From contig NC_054713.1 in the NCBI RefSeq assembly GCF_016097555.1, forward strand, positions 12,884,806-12,948,805: a stretch of DNA of 64,000 bases, read 5' to 3'. This DNA comes from Gigantopelta aegis (lineage: Eukaryota > Mollusca > Gastropoda > Neomphalida > Peltospiridae). Under the pieces are notes generated by a model. It was not told the DNA's origin and did no database searches. It worked only from the letters and a program-made list of their open reading frames with translations. Positions 1 through 10,455 of this stretch are shown one piece after another. How positions within the stretch are numbered: position 1 is the stretch's first letter; every line of letters begins with the position of its first letter. The position numbers and the translations under genes were made by a program.

Positions 1-339
1 CAGCTGTATTAGTCAGGTTCCGTCGGAATTTTTTGAAGAGTAGCAAACCTATAGATTTTTTAGAAGTTTAGGATTTATTTATATAAAAAAAAATGATGTT
101 TCAGATTTTTTCAATATGTCGGTTGCCATGAAAACAGCAGATTTGGGGTGACTTTTTTTTTTTTTTTTTTTTTACTAAATGTAAACTTAAAGATAGTGAA
201 ATGTTGCATTTTAACTGTTGGTTGCCATGGTAACCATAGTTTTGGGGTACAAACGCTTTTTTAAAATTAAAAACACTAAAACAATGATTTTTTTATATAC
301 ATTTGCTCCTTAAAACATTGATTGCAAATGCTGTGGTTC

Positions 340-3300
340 AAAACAGTGCAGTTTCAAGGACTGTATGTTCCACCAATTCTCAAGCGAGGACGACTACCAA
401 TGTTTGGTTTTGATAATATTGACTTCGAGGTCATGGCAAGGACACAACCCACGGAACCATTGTAGTAGTGTTTCAGAAGTCAGATGGTGCCAGAGAGACA
501 ATAGCGCCCCCTCTTCACATCACAGAAGCAAATAACTTGACTGTTACTCCGTACCATACGAACATTATACCAAAAAACAAGCCAAAACCGGTTACAGGTT
601 CTAGAGATGGACTGGTTGATTTCACAGTCAATAAGACAGGTGTTGACAAACACTACCAGCTGACCTGACACACCTGGGCTGGGTCTTGGCGTCGGTTCTC
701 TCCAGAACAAACACAGAAGGGCATCTTACAAAACGCCCATGTTGGGCTGGCTACAACTCTCTCCTTTCAAAACGCACGTTCTCACTGACGCAGGTCGGTG
801 CTCTGCCTCTACTTCCCGAGGTAGCACATGACTGGTCAACAATAAAGACTGTGCTGGAGCAATGTCGCAGATTGAAAGAGCTTGCTGTTGGGAAAGATCA
901 CCCGACTGTCATTTCTTGTGACTTGGCCCTCTATGAAAAAGTAGTTCAGCTACTGGATGCTCGGCCTGACTTAAAAGGCATAATTGTTCGAGATTGGGAG
1001 AGCTGCACGTCGTTATGGCTGCATTCAGAGGTCTGGATGCATCCATAGAGAACTCTGGCATAGATGATGCTTGGGTGGAAGCCGATGTTTATGGATCTGC
1101 AACTACAAGACATATTCTGAAATGCACCCATTACAAACGCTCTCTTCAAGCTCACATATACTCGTATGTAGCACTCTATGAAATGGCAAGCGAAAAATTC
1201 TTCAAGGACAATCTGCATCTCAAGGACGTGTGCATAGTTTCAACAGATAAAGTTCAAACTGCGTGTAGAGAACATTAAGCCATGAACGCTGAATCGGTGA
1301 AGAAAACCAGCAACTGCCTGCTCCAAGTCATCATCGATGACAACTTGGTAGAGAGTCTTCAGGAATGGGAGACCAGCCTCTCAAAGAATGCCATGTTTAA
1401 GGCCATGATGAACTAGCTTCACAGAGTAGAGGTGATTCTGCATTTTGTTCAAGCCGGTGAAGAACTCGGCAAGATATTTTTCACCATGGACAGAATCAAT
1501 TACAAGCGACTCTGGCCAAGGTACATATCTGACATGTATGCGTTGAAGTCAAGCCATCCGGAGACCTGGAGAGAACTCGAAGCAGGCAATATCTCAATCA
1601 CCAAGAATACTATCCCATTTGTATTGATCGGAGTAGACCACGTTGTTGAGCATCTGAACAGATTGCTGAAGGTTCACTCTTGTTTGATTTGTATATCAAA
1701 TAATGCAAATGCCAGACAACGATTCTTCTTGGCTGCACCGGAACTGTCACGTCTGTCCTGCGAGTTTAAGGGAAAATGTGGACTCAAGGAAAGTGAGATA
1801 AGTGAGCACCATGGCCTTTCTCCAAGTGTCGTCAAGCGTGAACATAATGCAATTGACCGAATCAAGGCTGCCATACTTAGTCATGGAAATCCATTTGAAG
1901 TTGAGGGTAACCAGCTCTTCAATATAGTCACCCATGCTTATGTTCCAGAAGAATTTGTACCACAGATACTGAACAATGATGAAAGAGGACATAAGCTCTA
2001 TGAAGAGTTTGTTGCTGAACGGATCAGTGGTGATGTCAGCCTATGGGCGCCGGTTAAGAAGGAGAAGAACAGAATGTACAAGTCTGGCAATACAACACTA
2101 GCAATCAAGATTAAGGACACGGCAGTGGATCTAAAAGAAACCAAAGAGTTGTATGGTAGACTGATGGTGCTCTCCAGATCAAGCAGGGATATGAACCAAA
2201 AGGATGCATTTGGAAATTTTGAGTTCACTGTAACACCGAGGGCCCTGTTTGCACCAGATGGTAGCTTACTTTCTTGCACAGACAAGTCAAAGCTTATCCA
2301 CATCTTGGACACTTTTGCCAACAAGGCACAGTCTTCTCCAGACGATGAGCTTGATGCCATACACATGGCACCAGTGTCCACTGATCTTGCAACCGATGGC
2401 AGTACATGCAGTAGTAAGAAGCTCGCAGTCATAGATGCAATGGTTCTTGTCCAGAAAATGACCAAGAAACCACAACGGTGGTGACAGTGATGGATCTTAG
2501 TGAATGTTTCAATGATAGGGTGTTGAGTCTGACCAGGGACTTTGAACACGTAATACTTGTTTTTGATACATACAAGCAAGATTCCCTCAAGAGCGCAACC
2601 AGAGCCAAACGACGTCATGGAAAGGCACCTGTCCAGGTGAAAGATGATACCAGTATCAAACATATCGCGATGAGCAGATTTCTGTCTTGATCAAACCAGG
2701 GCTGATTTGACGGGCTACTTGGCAGAGAAAACTCTAGAATACAACCGTGATTCAACCAAGGTGGTAGTTGTCTCGGCATCTGGTCGGACGTCGAGCAACA
2801 GGAGTCTCCAATTTGAGGCAAATAACCATGAGGAGGCCGACACGCTGATGATTAAGCAAGCAATAGACGCATCACAGCAACATACGGGAGATGTTGAGCT
2901 AACGATATTCTCACCTGATACAGATGTCCTAGTTCTTGCAATAGCAAACTATCATTTGCTGCCAAGACACACATCTATCTCAATGGCATCTAGTGTTGTC
3001 CAAATTGAACCGATTTGGAAGGCCCTGCGTGAGAAGAGAGCCCAGGCATTACCAGCCTTCCATGCTTTCACAGGTGCCGATAATACTGGGCAGTTCTCTA
3101 GACTTGGTAAGGCAAAGAGGTTCCAGTGCTATCTGAGGCCAATGACATGGTAGCTGCCTTTGTTACGCTCTGTACAGATACTGAACTGTCAGAGGACCTG
3201 TACACAACATTAGCTAGATTTGTCTGCTCAGCTTATTGTCCAAATGGTGTCAATATTTCCAGCATCCCTGAACTTCGGTGGCATCTCTTCTGTAAGAACA

Positions 3301-3717
3301 TGGCTGAAAACGAAAGGCTATCACCAACTGTTGGTGCTCTTAGGCAGCATATCATGCGGGTACATATCCAGGCATATGTGTGGGGTCAAGCAGCCATTTC
3401 TCAGCAAATATTTCTCGATCCATTGAAGAATTTGATACCAGAAGGACATGTGTGATCAACTCAAACTGACTACCAGAGACATTCTTCCTGCACCAAAGCC
3501 AATTCTCGAGATGGTAAGGTGCCAGTGCAAGACAGACTGTTCGTCACAGAGATGTTCCTGCCGGGCCAAGATATTTGCATGTGCAGCACTTCGTATGAGA
3601 ATGACGAGGACTCACACATTGAAAGTCAGGACCACAATAGTGATGATGATGATGAAGGCAATGATGAGTGACATTGGAGTCAGTGATGCCATACCTGCTT
3701 TTGTCAAATTAGCATAA
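340..3717 (+). pseudogene. Transposon protein with FEN/PIN-like nuclease region, broken
   Basis: The reading frame survives in pieces (468-668, 686-1048, 994-1278, 1432-2484, 2478-2690, 2707-3153, 3126-3455, 3448-3717), separated by at least seven frameshifts or stops. In order there is an N-terminal part, a long middle part (1432-2484), a part with EEADTLMIKQ followed by FSPDTDVLVLAI and later FTGADNTGQFS (2707-3153), and a C-terminal cysteine cluster with CQCKTDC and CSCR (3448-3600). The acidic EEAD, the DTD and the later GADNTG resemble the metal-binding residues and helical clamp of FEN1/XPG nucleases. That comparison is my inference from motif spacing. It is not a working gene. Confidence 0.6.
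1432..2484 (+). pseudogene. Largest open segment of the transposon protein
   Basis: This 350-residue segment is the longest uninterrupted stretch of the broken protein at 340-3717. It holds the central region of the family, with motifs such as ELSRLSCEFK, LFNIVTHAYVPEEF and FEFTVTPRALFAPDGSLL, followed by DKSKLIHIL. I recognise the pattern from uncharacterised, highly repeated proteins of marine invertebrates. I see no known catalytic motif in this segment; the nuclease-like residues lie further downstream. The frame continues with a short overlap into 2478-2690. Codon use looks ordinary, and substitutions rather than large gaps separate it from a whole gene. Confidence 0.55.
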
Positions 3718-3775
3718 TTACTTGGCATCTGTTTAAACGATGACAATATAATCGCTCTTCTAAAGTATCCCATGT

Positions 3776-3870
3776 ATATTGTAGCTGTTCATGTCAATTG
3801 TGTATGGTAACTGTTCATGTCAGTTGTGTATCGTAACTGTTCATGTCAACTATGTATGGTAACTGTGTTT
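3776..3870. repeat. Short tandem repeat in transposon 3' region
   Basis: About three imperfect copies of a unit near 29 bp, each containing AACTGTTCATGTCA followed by TGTGTAT or a variant. It lies between the coding remnant and the right end of the transposon. Confidence 0.6.
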
Positions 3871-4220
3871 CGTAGCTAGCTAGGTTCTTAGCTGTTGCTT
3901 GTTTTGACTACTGTAACGTAACTCTAGGTAGTTTCTCTTGTTTGCAGAAAGTATCGTAACCAGACCAGTATTCTAACCAAATCTCTACTTTTGTGTAATA
4001 CATTAGGATCCACTGAGTCCACTGCCATTTCTTTTTTATTTTATGTTGCATGCTTGTTGCATAAGAAGTTAAGCACAGAAACTCACACGAATAAATTTGA
4101 ATTTTCAGAGCTAAAATTCGAAAATTGCCTTTTCCCCCAAAAATGACCTATTTGACCAAGTTATGTCCATTAAAAAAATCTGAAACATGGATTTTCTGTT
4201 TTGGCATTGTTTAAACTTTC

Positions 4221-4607
4221 ACCGGCCTCGGTGGTGTCGTGGCAGGCCATCGGTCTACATGTTGGTAGGTACTGGGTTCAGAACCCAGTCGAGGCATGGG
4301 ATTTTTAATCCAGATACCGACTCCAAACCCTGAGTGAGTGCTCCGCAAGGCTCAATGGGTAGGTGTAAACCACTTGCACCGACCAGTGGTCCATAACTGG
4401 TTCAACAAAGGCCATGGTTTGTGCTATCCTGCCTGTGGGAAGCACAAATAAAAGATCCCTTGCTGTCAATCGGAAGAGTAGCCCATGTAGTGGCGACAGC
4501 GGGTTTCCTCTCAAAATCTGTGTGGTCCTTAACCATATGTCTGACGCCATATAACCGTAAATAAAATGTGTTGAGTGCGTCGTTAAATAAAACACTTCTT
4601 TCTTTCT
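4221..4607 (+). mobile_element. tRNA-derived SINE (head 1a, tail 1) with target duplication
   Basis: The head carries an RNA polymerase III-type promoter: an A-box-like stretch near 4233-4245 and a B box close to GGTTCAGAACCC near 4273. The middle part (GCCATGGTTTGTGCTATCC, AAAAGATCCCTTGCTG) is shared with other SINEs in the window. The tail contains GTTGAGTGCGTCGTTAAAT and ends in (TTTC)n. A 14-bp target duplication, TTGTTTAAACTTTC, flanks it at 4207-4220 and 4608-4621. It was inserted into the older transposon at 11-4694. Confidence 0.85.
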
Positions 4608-4647
4608 TTGTTTAAACTTTCCAAAAATGTGAGAGTTGGCAACTCTC

Positions 4648-4741
4648 CAAAAAATTCCAGCGAGCGTCAGATTATGGACACAAGGAACCTGACTATATAT
4701 ATTCCAGCGAGCGTCAGATTATGGACACAAGGAAACTGACT
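4648..4741. repeat. Tandem duplication of the transposon right end
   Basis: The last 47 bases of the transposon with the adjoining TA run occur twice in a row, starting at about 4656 and 4703. The second copy ends in GGAAACTGACT instead of GGAACCTGACT. The outer copy could be a slippage product or the trace of a second insertion. Confidence 0.8.
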
Positions 4742-5150
4742 ATATATATTCCATTGAACTCTATCCTGTGCAATACTGGGTTTTCTAAGCTAGTGCATCA
4801 TGGAAGCAATGGTGATTTGCCTAAAACGTCCTTTCGACACAGCCTTGTGCAGAGATACAATTTTGATTGCAGACAACGGTTGTGTTATTCAGATACTATT
4901 GAAATAATGTAATTTTTATTTTCAAAATACAACTTACCCCTCGACAACAGCAACATCATCAGCCACACCTGTCTAGATCTGCATCTTGATTCCATGTTGT
5001 TCACCACTACAGTGCAGGTTCCAAATGATACAACTATCATCACCTTCTTTTTAAATACTAGAAATGGCCACGTGCAACACTTCTAAAACAAAATAACCAT
5101 AATAATATTATATTACTATATAATAATATTATATCTGATGGAATATATAT
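4741..5150. repeat. Unclassified repeat, related to 34611-35095
   Basis: From ATTCCATTGAACTCTATCC onward this stretch closely matches 34611-35095, which carries about 110 extra bases. Shared blocks include AATAATGTAAT, ACCCCTCGACAACAGCA and CACACCTGTCTAGATCTGC. I see no coding potential or terminal structure. Its start coincides with the end of the transposon at 4694/4741, so the transposon seems to have inserted into an older copy of it. Parts resemble 7536-7965 and 43205-43545 more distantly. Confidence 0.7.
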
Positions 5151-5178
5151 TTTGTGTGTGTGTGTCTATATATAGAGG

Positions 5179-5318
5179 ATTCGTCACGAGTATTTTTCAA
5201 TATGGGAAATATCAACCGAGGCTTCGTTAATCTGTATTTGTCGAGGCTCTGCCGAGACAAATACAGATTAACAGGCCGAGGTTGATATTTCCCATATTAA
5301 AAAATACGAGTGACGAAT
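5179..5318. repeat. Long hairpin (63-bp arms)
   Basis: The arms starting ATTCGTCAC at 5179 and ending GTGACGAAT at 5318 are complementary over about 63 bp with few mismatches, around a short centre GAGGCTCTGCCGAG. The stretch contains no gene. It lies about 390 bp past the stop side of the Crypton recombinase and may belong to that element. A hairpin of nearly the same size and layout is at 40160-40301. Confidence 0.85.
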
Positions 5319-5704
5319 TCTATTTATCTTATCACTGTCAATTTTGTTTATTTTCCACTTAAATGATTAATAAACAAAACCCCAACGCTCGGACGTAACA
5401 ATCTGTTATGACGTATGAATACATGTACATGTCAATAACTCAGCTGATAATCGGTTTGTCAATACACCTTGAAGGTTATCTATGCTTTCTGAAACTAGGT
5501 TAAAGGCGGAAACAAAGATTGTAGCTATTTAAACAATTTAATACTAATTTAACAGTTTTATATATAAACAATGAAATTATAATAAAATAATTGACAATAG
5601 CCAAATTTTTCAAAATAACTTTTCGCGGCATTTTGCTGAGTACTACGTCATTGTCAGACATAGGCCTATCTACGTCACTGACCTATTTAAGGGCTTCATC
5701 AAGT
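5319..5704. other. Non-coding stretch between hairpin and Crypton
   Basis: AT-rich sequence with no convincing reading frame. It is probably the 3' non-coding part of the Crypton copy, since it separates that coding region from the hairpin, but no boundary is visible. Confidence 0.4.
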
Positions 5705-7229
5705 TCAGTCTGAGTCTGAATCACTGTCGAAAATGATTCTTCGTCGTTTTAGGGGGACAACTGGACTTTTAGGCTGAGCCACATTTATTACGATGTTGCC
5801 CCCACTGACATTGCCTCCAAACATGGTATTCACACCGCCGTAAATATTGATGATCTTTGATTGTTTAGAATTTAAGTGTTGTCGGATTTCCTTTGAAGAC
5901 GAACACGCTGGAACCAAACTTGAGTATTCACCAGATGTAGATGGCGATGACAGAATGTGCGACAGTTCTTTGTGTTGGTCGTGATTTATATGGCAGTATG
6001 CATTAACTGAATGGATATTTTGTGTCCTGTTATCTGCATGATTTGATGAGCAGGAACGTGATTGTCGTTCAGTTTTTGGACCAGATATTTGCGTGCAGAG
6101 TGGTTCGTCAGGCGTTTAGTGGTACAAATATTACCACTCGAACACATGTTTTTCATCAGTCCAGCAAGTTTATTTCTACCAATGCATTGCCTGAGGAACC
6201 ACTGTTCTCCTGCTTTCGGCATACCGAGTGTGTGTGCAGCAATGCAGAATGGGTCGTCAGCTTCACAGAAGTTTCGCGGTCGTTTTGAAGAATAAAACTT
6301 GAAAATTTCAACGGGACATCGAAGAAGATTTTGTGTGTTTACCCACATTTTTGGAATAACGTCTCTGCAATCGCGGGGATTTTCGTCAGGGCGGTTTTTT
6401 CCTGCCTCATGGACAGCTGTAAATATTCGTGACCATCATCGTCATGCAAAATTGAAACGTCACCCCAACGCATGTTATAGTGATCGTTCACTCCCCGCAG
6501 GCCAAAATGGATGGCATTGAAAAGCCAGAGACAGTTTATTACACTCATAGCCTTGTTAATACCAGTGACACCATTTTCCCACAACTGTTCAATCTCGTTG
6601 TCATTAAGTGGGTCGGTACGCAGAGACAGATTGCCCAGTCCGGATTTCTTCAATTCAATTTTTCGGGATTTTAGGACCTCTCTGGACTGTGAAAATTCAA
6701 TAGATGATGTTATTGAAAATCCATATCGCCTACGTTTCAGTGTTCTTTCGATACTGCTTTGGAAAGAGGTAAGACTGTTCGGTTCGTAATGTCCCCCGGT
6801 TTCTTTTCGTACACTGATGTAAAACTTGCACAGAATTACACCGAGTTCTTTGGGGGGGCATTTCATGTATTGGTCTGGACTCATTGATTGATTGTAGATA
6901 GTTTTCAAAAATGCGCATGTTGTATAGAGTTTTTTTTTGCAGTATTCTTATTTTCATTTTCTGTAATGACATTACCAATCATCGTATCATCTACTTCTAC
7001 AAATCTACGAGTTTTGTTTTTGGGCCTGCCGGATTGTGGCGTCTGCTTTGATGTCCGTGGATCTACCCTATCCCCTGTTTGCACTAACTGTACACGTTCT
7101 GGTGACAATTCAGCTTGATAACTGGACCCGTCAATCAACTATATAATTACCGGTAGGTAGAGTTGCTTTGATTGTAGCACTTCCTTTTTTATCGATAGTA
7201 ACGCTGTCTCCGACTTCAAAAGACGCCAT
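5705..7229 (-). pseudogene. Crypton tyrosine recombinase (DUF3504 type), broken
   Basis: This is the transposase of a Crypton, a DNA transposon that moves with a tyrosine recombinase. The reading starts at ATG 7229 (MASFEVGDSV) and runs in pieces at 6905-7138, 6339-6908, 5986-6348 and 5705-5990. Visible motifs are FGLRGVNDH with the first catalytic arginine, NHSARKYLVQKL with the His-x-x-Arg box, MQITGHK with the second histidine, and, after a frameshift, SVNAYCHIN with the likely nucleophilic tyrosine. The end is a Ser-Asp run. This order matches the DUF3504 family, which includes the Crypton-derived KCTD1, QRICH1 and ZMYM proteins. Several frameshifts make this copy non-functional. Confidence 0.8.
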
Positions 7230-7535
<306 letters not shown>

Positions 7536-7965
7536 TTTATGCTTTAGAGCTAAAATATTTATTACCTTTTAACATGAACATCACCATCACCTTCATCGTC
7601 GAGAACACGAGTCTGCTCTTTTCATGACGACCACTACTCTAGGCAGTTCAGCTTCCAAATGATGCAAGTTTCACCAACTTGCTTAATACTAAAACAAAAA
7701 GATGGCTATTTGCCAAGCACTTTTTGACTTCATAATTTTCTTTCTTTCAATTTCTAATGTGTCGATAAACATTCATGCATTCAATTTAGCCCTAAAAATA
7801 CTTATTATCAGACATTTGTTCTTTTGATTATATGATCCGTGGGCCGTTTTAAATCTATAGCATCCATTTCGTTTCATCATTGTCAATTAGTCCTAAAAAG
7901 AAATATATCAATTATTTACTTCATACACTTTACGTTTATAACAAATCAATGTCTAACTATTACAC
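7536..7965. repeat. Unclassified repeat, related to 43205-43545
   Basis: From AAAATATTTATTACCTTTT to the stretch TACTTCATACACTTTACG this matches 43205-43545, sharing ATCGTCGAGAACACGAGTC and TTCCAAATGATGCAAGTTTC. Both copies directly follow a microsatellite and a GTGTGTTTAT stretch. No gene is visible. The 7966-8171 flank likewise holds nothing I recognise. Confidence 0.7.
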
Positions 7966-8176
7966 ATTAAAGTTGCATTATCTGGTTAACATATTATAAC
8001 ATCATGTACAAATATCAAATACATGCTCAAATGCACTTTTAATAAACCCGTGTGTGTTCGCTATGAACGGAAATCGTCAAAAGCATACGCTTGATTCGTC
8101 GTCCGTGCCGCCATAGCTCGGCAAAGCACAAACGACAGCCTGTTGTCAGTTTCAGTTAACACGTGCGTTTGCTTAT

Positions 8177-8754
8177 GTGGATAAATACAATATTTTATCA
8201 AAAGTTCAAGCTGGCTTTAGAAAAGGTTACTATACAAATGATCATGTGTTTCTACTATATGCTTTGGTTGAATTATTGAGAAGGAAAAAAGGAAAGTTGT
8301 ATTGTGCATTCATTGATCTTAAGAAGGCCTTCGATACTGTGTGGAGAATTGGTATTTGGTGTAAGTTATTGAAATACAACATAGATGGGAAAATGTTCAG
8401 AATAATTCATAACATGTATAGTGGTATTAAGTCATGCGTTAGGAAAGATGATAAATTTTCAGATTTTTTTCCATGTAATATAGGAGTGAGGCAAGGAGAA
8501 AATTTATCACCTCTTTTTCATTGTATTTAAATGATCTAAAAGAATTTTTACAACATCAACAATATACAGGTATAACTCTCAATGCATTTGATTTTGATAT
8601 ATATTTGAATATTGGATTAACTATATTTGTTATGTTGTATGCAGATGATACTGTATTATTAGCTAGAAATGAGAATGAACTTCAAAAAGTATTAAATGCT
8701 TATGATACTTATTGTAAAACATGGCACCTGTCGATAAACACATTAAATGAATGA
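8177..8754 (+). pseudogene. LINE reverse transcriptase domain, partial
   Basis: Two overlapping frames (8177-8530 and 8521-8754) encode the core of a reverse transcriptase. Visible motifs are VQAGFRKGY, AFIDLKKAFDTV with the first catalytic aspartate, GVRQGENLSPL, and MLYADDTVLLA with the YADD active site. A frameshift lies near 8521-8530. The frame ends at the insertion point of the other LINE, where the sequence turns into (ATGA)n. The enzyme would copy LINE RNA into DNA at the target site. This copy lacks the N-terminal endonuclease and cannot work alone. Confidence 0.85.
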
Positions 8755-10257
8755 ATGAATGAATGAATGAATGTTTAACGATACCCCAGCACGAAAAATA
8801 CATCGGCTATTGGGTGTCAAACTATGGTAAAATGAAACAACAGTGTGATGATCAACATGAATATAAAAATTCAACGGTTAAATAAAAACACAGTGTAAAG
8901 GACTGTGTACAAATACAAATATCACAGATAGATATAATTAAAATTTAGAATAAAACTCGGTGTCACGTAAAAATTGTAAAATACGTTCTGCATGGAATCG
9001 AAATGATTCCATCACATTACTTTGGTCCAAAACATCTTTTCGAGTTTCATGAAGATGCTTACACTCCACCAAAATGTGGCGTACCGTCAGAGTACACTGA
9101 CAGCGCTCACACTGAGGTGGAGGATCTTTTTTTAAGATAAATGAATGGGTCAAGTGAGTGTGACCGATGCGGGCACAACACAAGACTATTTCATCCTTCC
9201 TGCACTGTCTATAGGAGGACTGCCACTCTCCCAAGACTGCCTTGATAGCATGAAGCTTGCTCGCAACCTCACCGTCCCAATCACGTTGCCAAGTCGAAAA
9301 GATAAATTGGTTGATATTATTTTTAAAATCAGTATAAGGTACACCAACCCTGGCATGAGGCAAATCCAAAGCAGACTTGGCAGCTGAATCTGCCTTTTCA
9401 TTACCCCTGATGCCAACATGGCTGGGCACCCAACAAAATACAACATCTTTGTTGGCAACAGATAAAAAGACACACTTTCGTATCACCATACCAATTAAGG
9501 GATGGTCCAGCTTCATATTACGTAAAGCTTGGAGACACGAAAGTGAGTCAGTAAAAATAATACATTTGAATGCATTAGAATCCTTTATTTCTTCTAAGGC
9601 TTTAATGACTGCCGAAACTTCAGCACTAAAGATCGATGCCGAGTCAGGCAGTCGCATGGAAAGTATTGTGTCTGATGGAAAAACTGTAGCACAAGCCACA
9701 GAATTCCCATCCCGTGATCCATCTGTATACACAGGAATGTAATCACGGTACTTGTCCTGAATTTCCATGAACAATTGTTTATAAACTACAGCATCTGTAC
9801 GATCTTTCTTCAGATGCGCCAGATGAAACACAATTTTAGGTGGTGTAATACACCATGGTGGTAAAACAAAATATGAAGGAGTTTCCAAAGTGTCAGTTAA
9901 ATCAATGTTGGAAAGCGACAAAAAACGCTTAATGCGAAGACCAAATGTACGAATAGCATTTAGCCTTGCATCAAACAACTTCATATATTTGTTGTCAAAC
10001 ACAGCATCATGAGCTGGATGTGTTGGTAAAGATTTAATCTTGGCAGCATACTGCAGAGAAAGCTTTGCACGTCTAGCACCCAAACAAGGTTCGTGTGCAT
10101 CAACGTACAAGCTCTCTACAGGTGATGTTCTAAACGCACCAAGACAAAGCCTAAGTCCCTGATTGTGTATAGGATCTAGCATCTGCAAGTAAGACTTGCG
10201 TGACGACCCATACACAATGCATCCATAATCAAGTTTAGACCTCACAAGGGCAAGATT
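8746..10257 (-). mobile_element. I-type LINE fragment inserted in the other LINE
   Basis: A 5'-truncated LINE on the minus strand, ending in a (CATT)n tail at about 8746-8775. Its 3' non-coding end (8776-8937) contains GACACCC and CAATAGCCGATG on the sense strand, also seen at 42340-42413 and 45050-45110. The insertion lies inside the plus-strand LINE, whose coding sequence resumes at about 10258. I could not identify target duplications with confidence. Confidence 0.8.
8938..10257 (-). CDS. LINE ORF2 C-terminal part with RNase H
   Basis: This open frame of about 440 residues is the 3' end of an I-type LINE second open reading frame. It begins after the reverse transcriptase catalytic core, at LALVRSKLDYGCIVYGS. 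The RNase H domain shows all four catalytic positions: VYTDGS, FSAEVSAV, IFTDSLS and GNEKADSAAK. Near the C-terminus a cysteine motif reads CERCQCTLTVRHILVEC. The frame extends to 10314 only by chance into the host LINE, so I end it at about 10257. It is uninterrupted, unlike most TE coding in the window, which suggests a fairly recent insertion. Without the reverse transcriptase it cannot mobilise itself. Confidence 0.85.
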   Translation of the reverse strand, partial: NLALVRSKLDYGCIVYGSSRKSYLQMLDPIHNQGLRLCLGAFRTSPVESLYVDAHEPCLGARRAKLSLQYAAKIKSLPTHPAHDAVFDNKYMKLFDARLNAIRTFGLRIKRFLSLSNIDLTDTLETPSYFVLPPWCITPPKIVFHLAHLKKDRTDAVVYKQLFMEIQDKYRDYIPVYTDGSRDGNSVACATVFPSDTILSMRLPDSASIFSAEVSAVIKALEEIKDSNAFKCIIFTDSLSCLQALRNMKLDHPLIGMVIRKCVFLSVANKDVVFCWVPSHVGIRGNEKADSAAKSALDLPHARVGVPYTDFKNNINQFIFSTWQRDWDGEVASKLHAIKAVLGEWQSSYRQCRKDEIVLCCARIGHTHLTHSFILKKDPPPQCERCQCTLTVRHILVECKHLHETRKDVLDQSNVMESFRFHAERILQFLRDTEFYSKF

Positions 10258-10455
10258 GTGATATTTGGGGGAACAAAGAAAGATTATAAGAAAATATTTT
10301 ATTTGGGTAATCAAATACTAGAAAACATGAATGAATACAAATATTTAGGTATCTGGTTTGAAAAAAGTAACAAATTTAATTTATGCAAGAAACATTTAAC
10401 ACAACAGGCAAAAAAAGCCATGTTTTACATTTAAAAAAAGTCAAATGAACTTTCT

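Larger units (their letters stand above)
11..4694 (+). mobile_element. DNA transposon with AGTCAGGTTCC inverted ends, decayed
   Basis: The left end at 11-21 reads AGTCAGGTTCC and the right end at 4684-4694 is its exact reverse complement. Beyond this the ends stay similar (GGAATTTTTTG, then AGAGT and GC.AAC at similar distances), so this is an inverted-repeat element of about 4.3 kb without the SINE at 4221-4607. Inside lies one decayed coding region on the plus strand. I know its protein family as a repetitive, transposon-like protein of cnidarians, fish and molluscs, but I cannot name the superfamily. The element sits in a TA-rich site within a repeat that recurs at 34611-35095. Seen: ends and coding. 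Inferred: mobility by its own protein. Confidence 0.7.

Noticed and set aside
4221-4607. Functional tRNA gene suggested by the A and B boxes
   Set aside because: The tRNA-like part cannot fold fully and is joined to a SINE body with target duplications.
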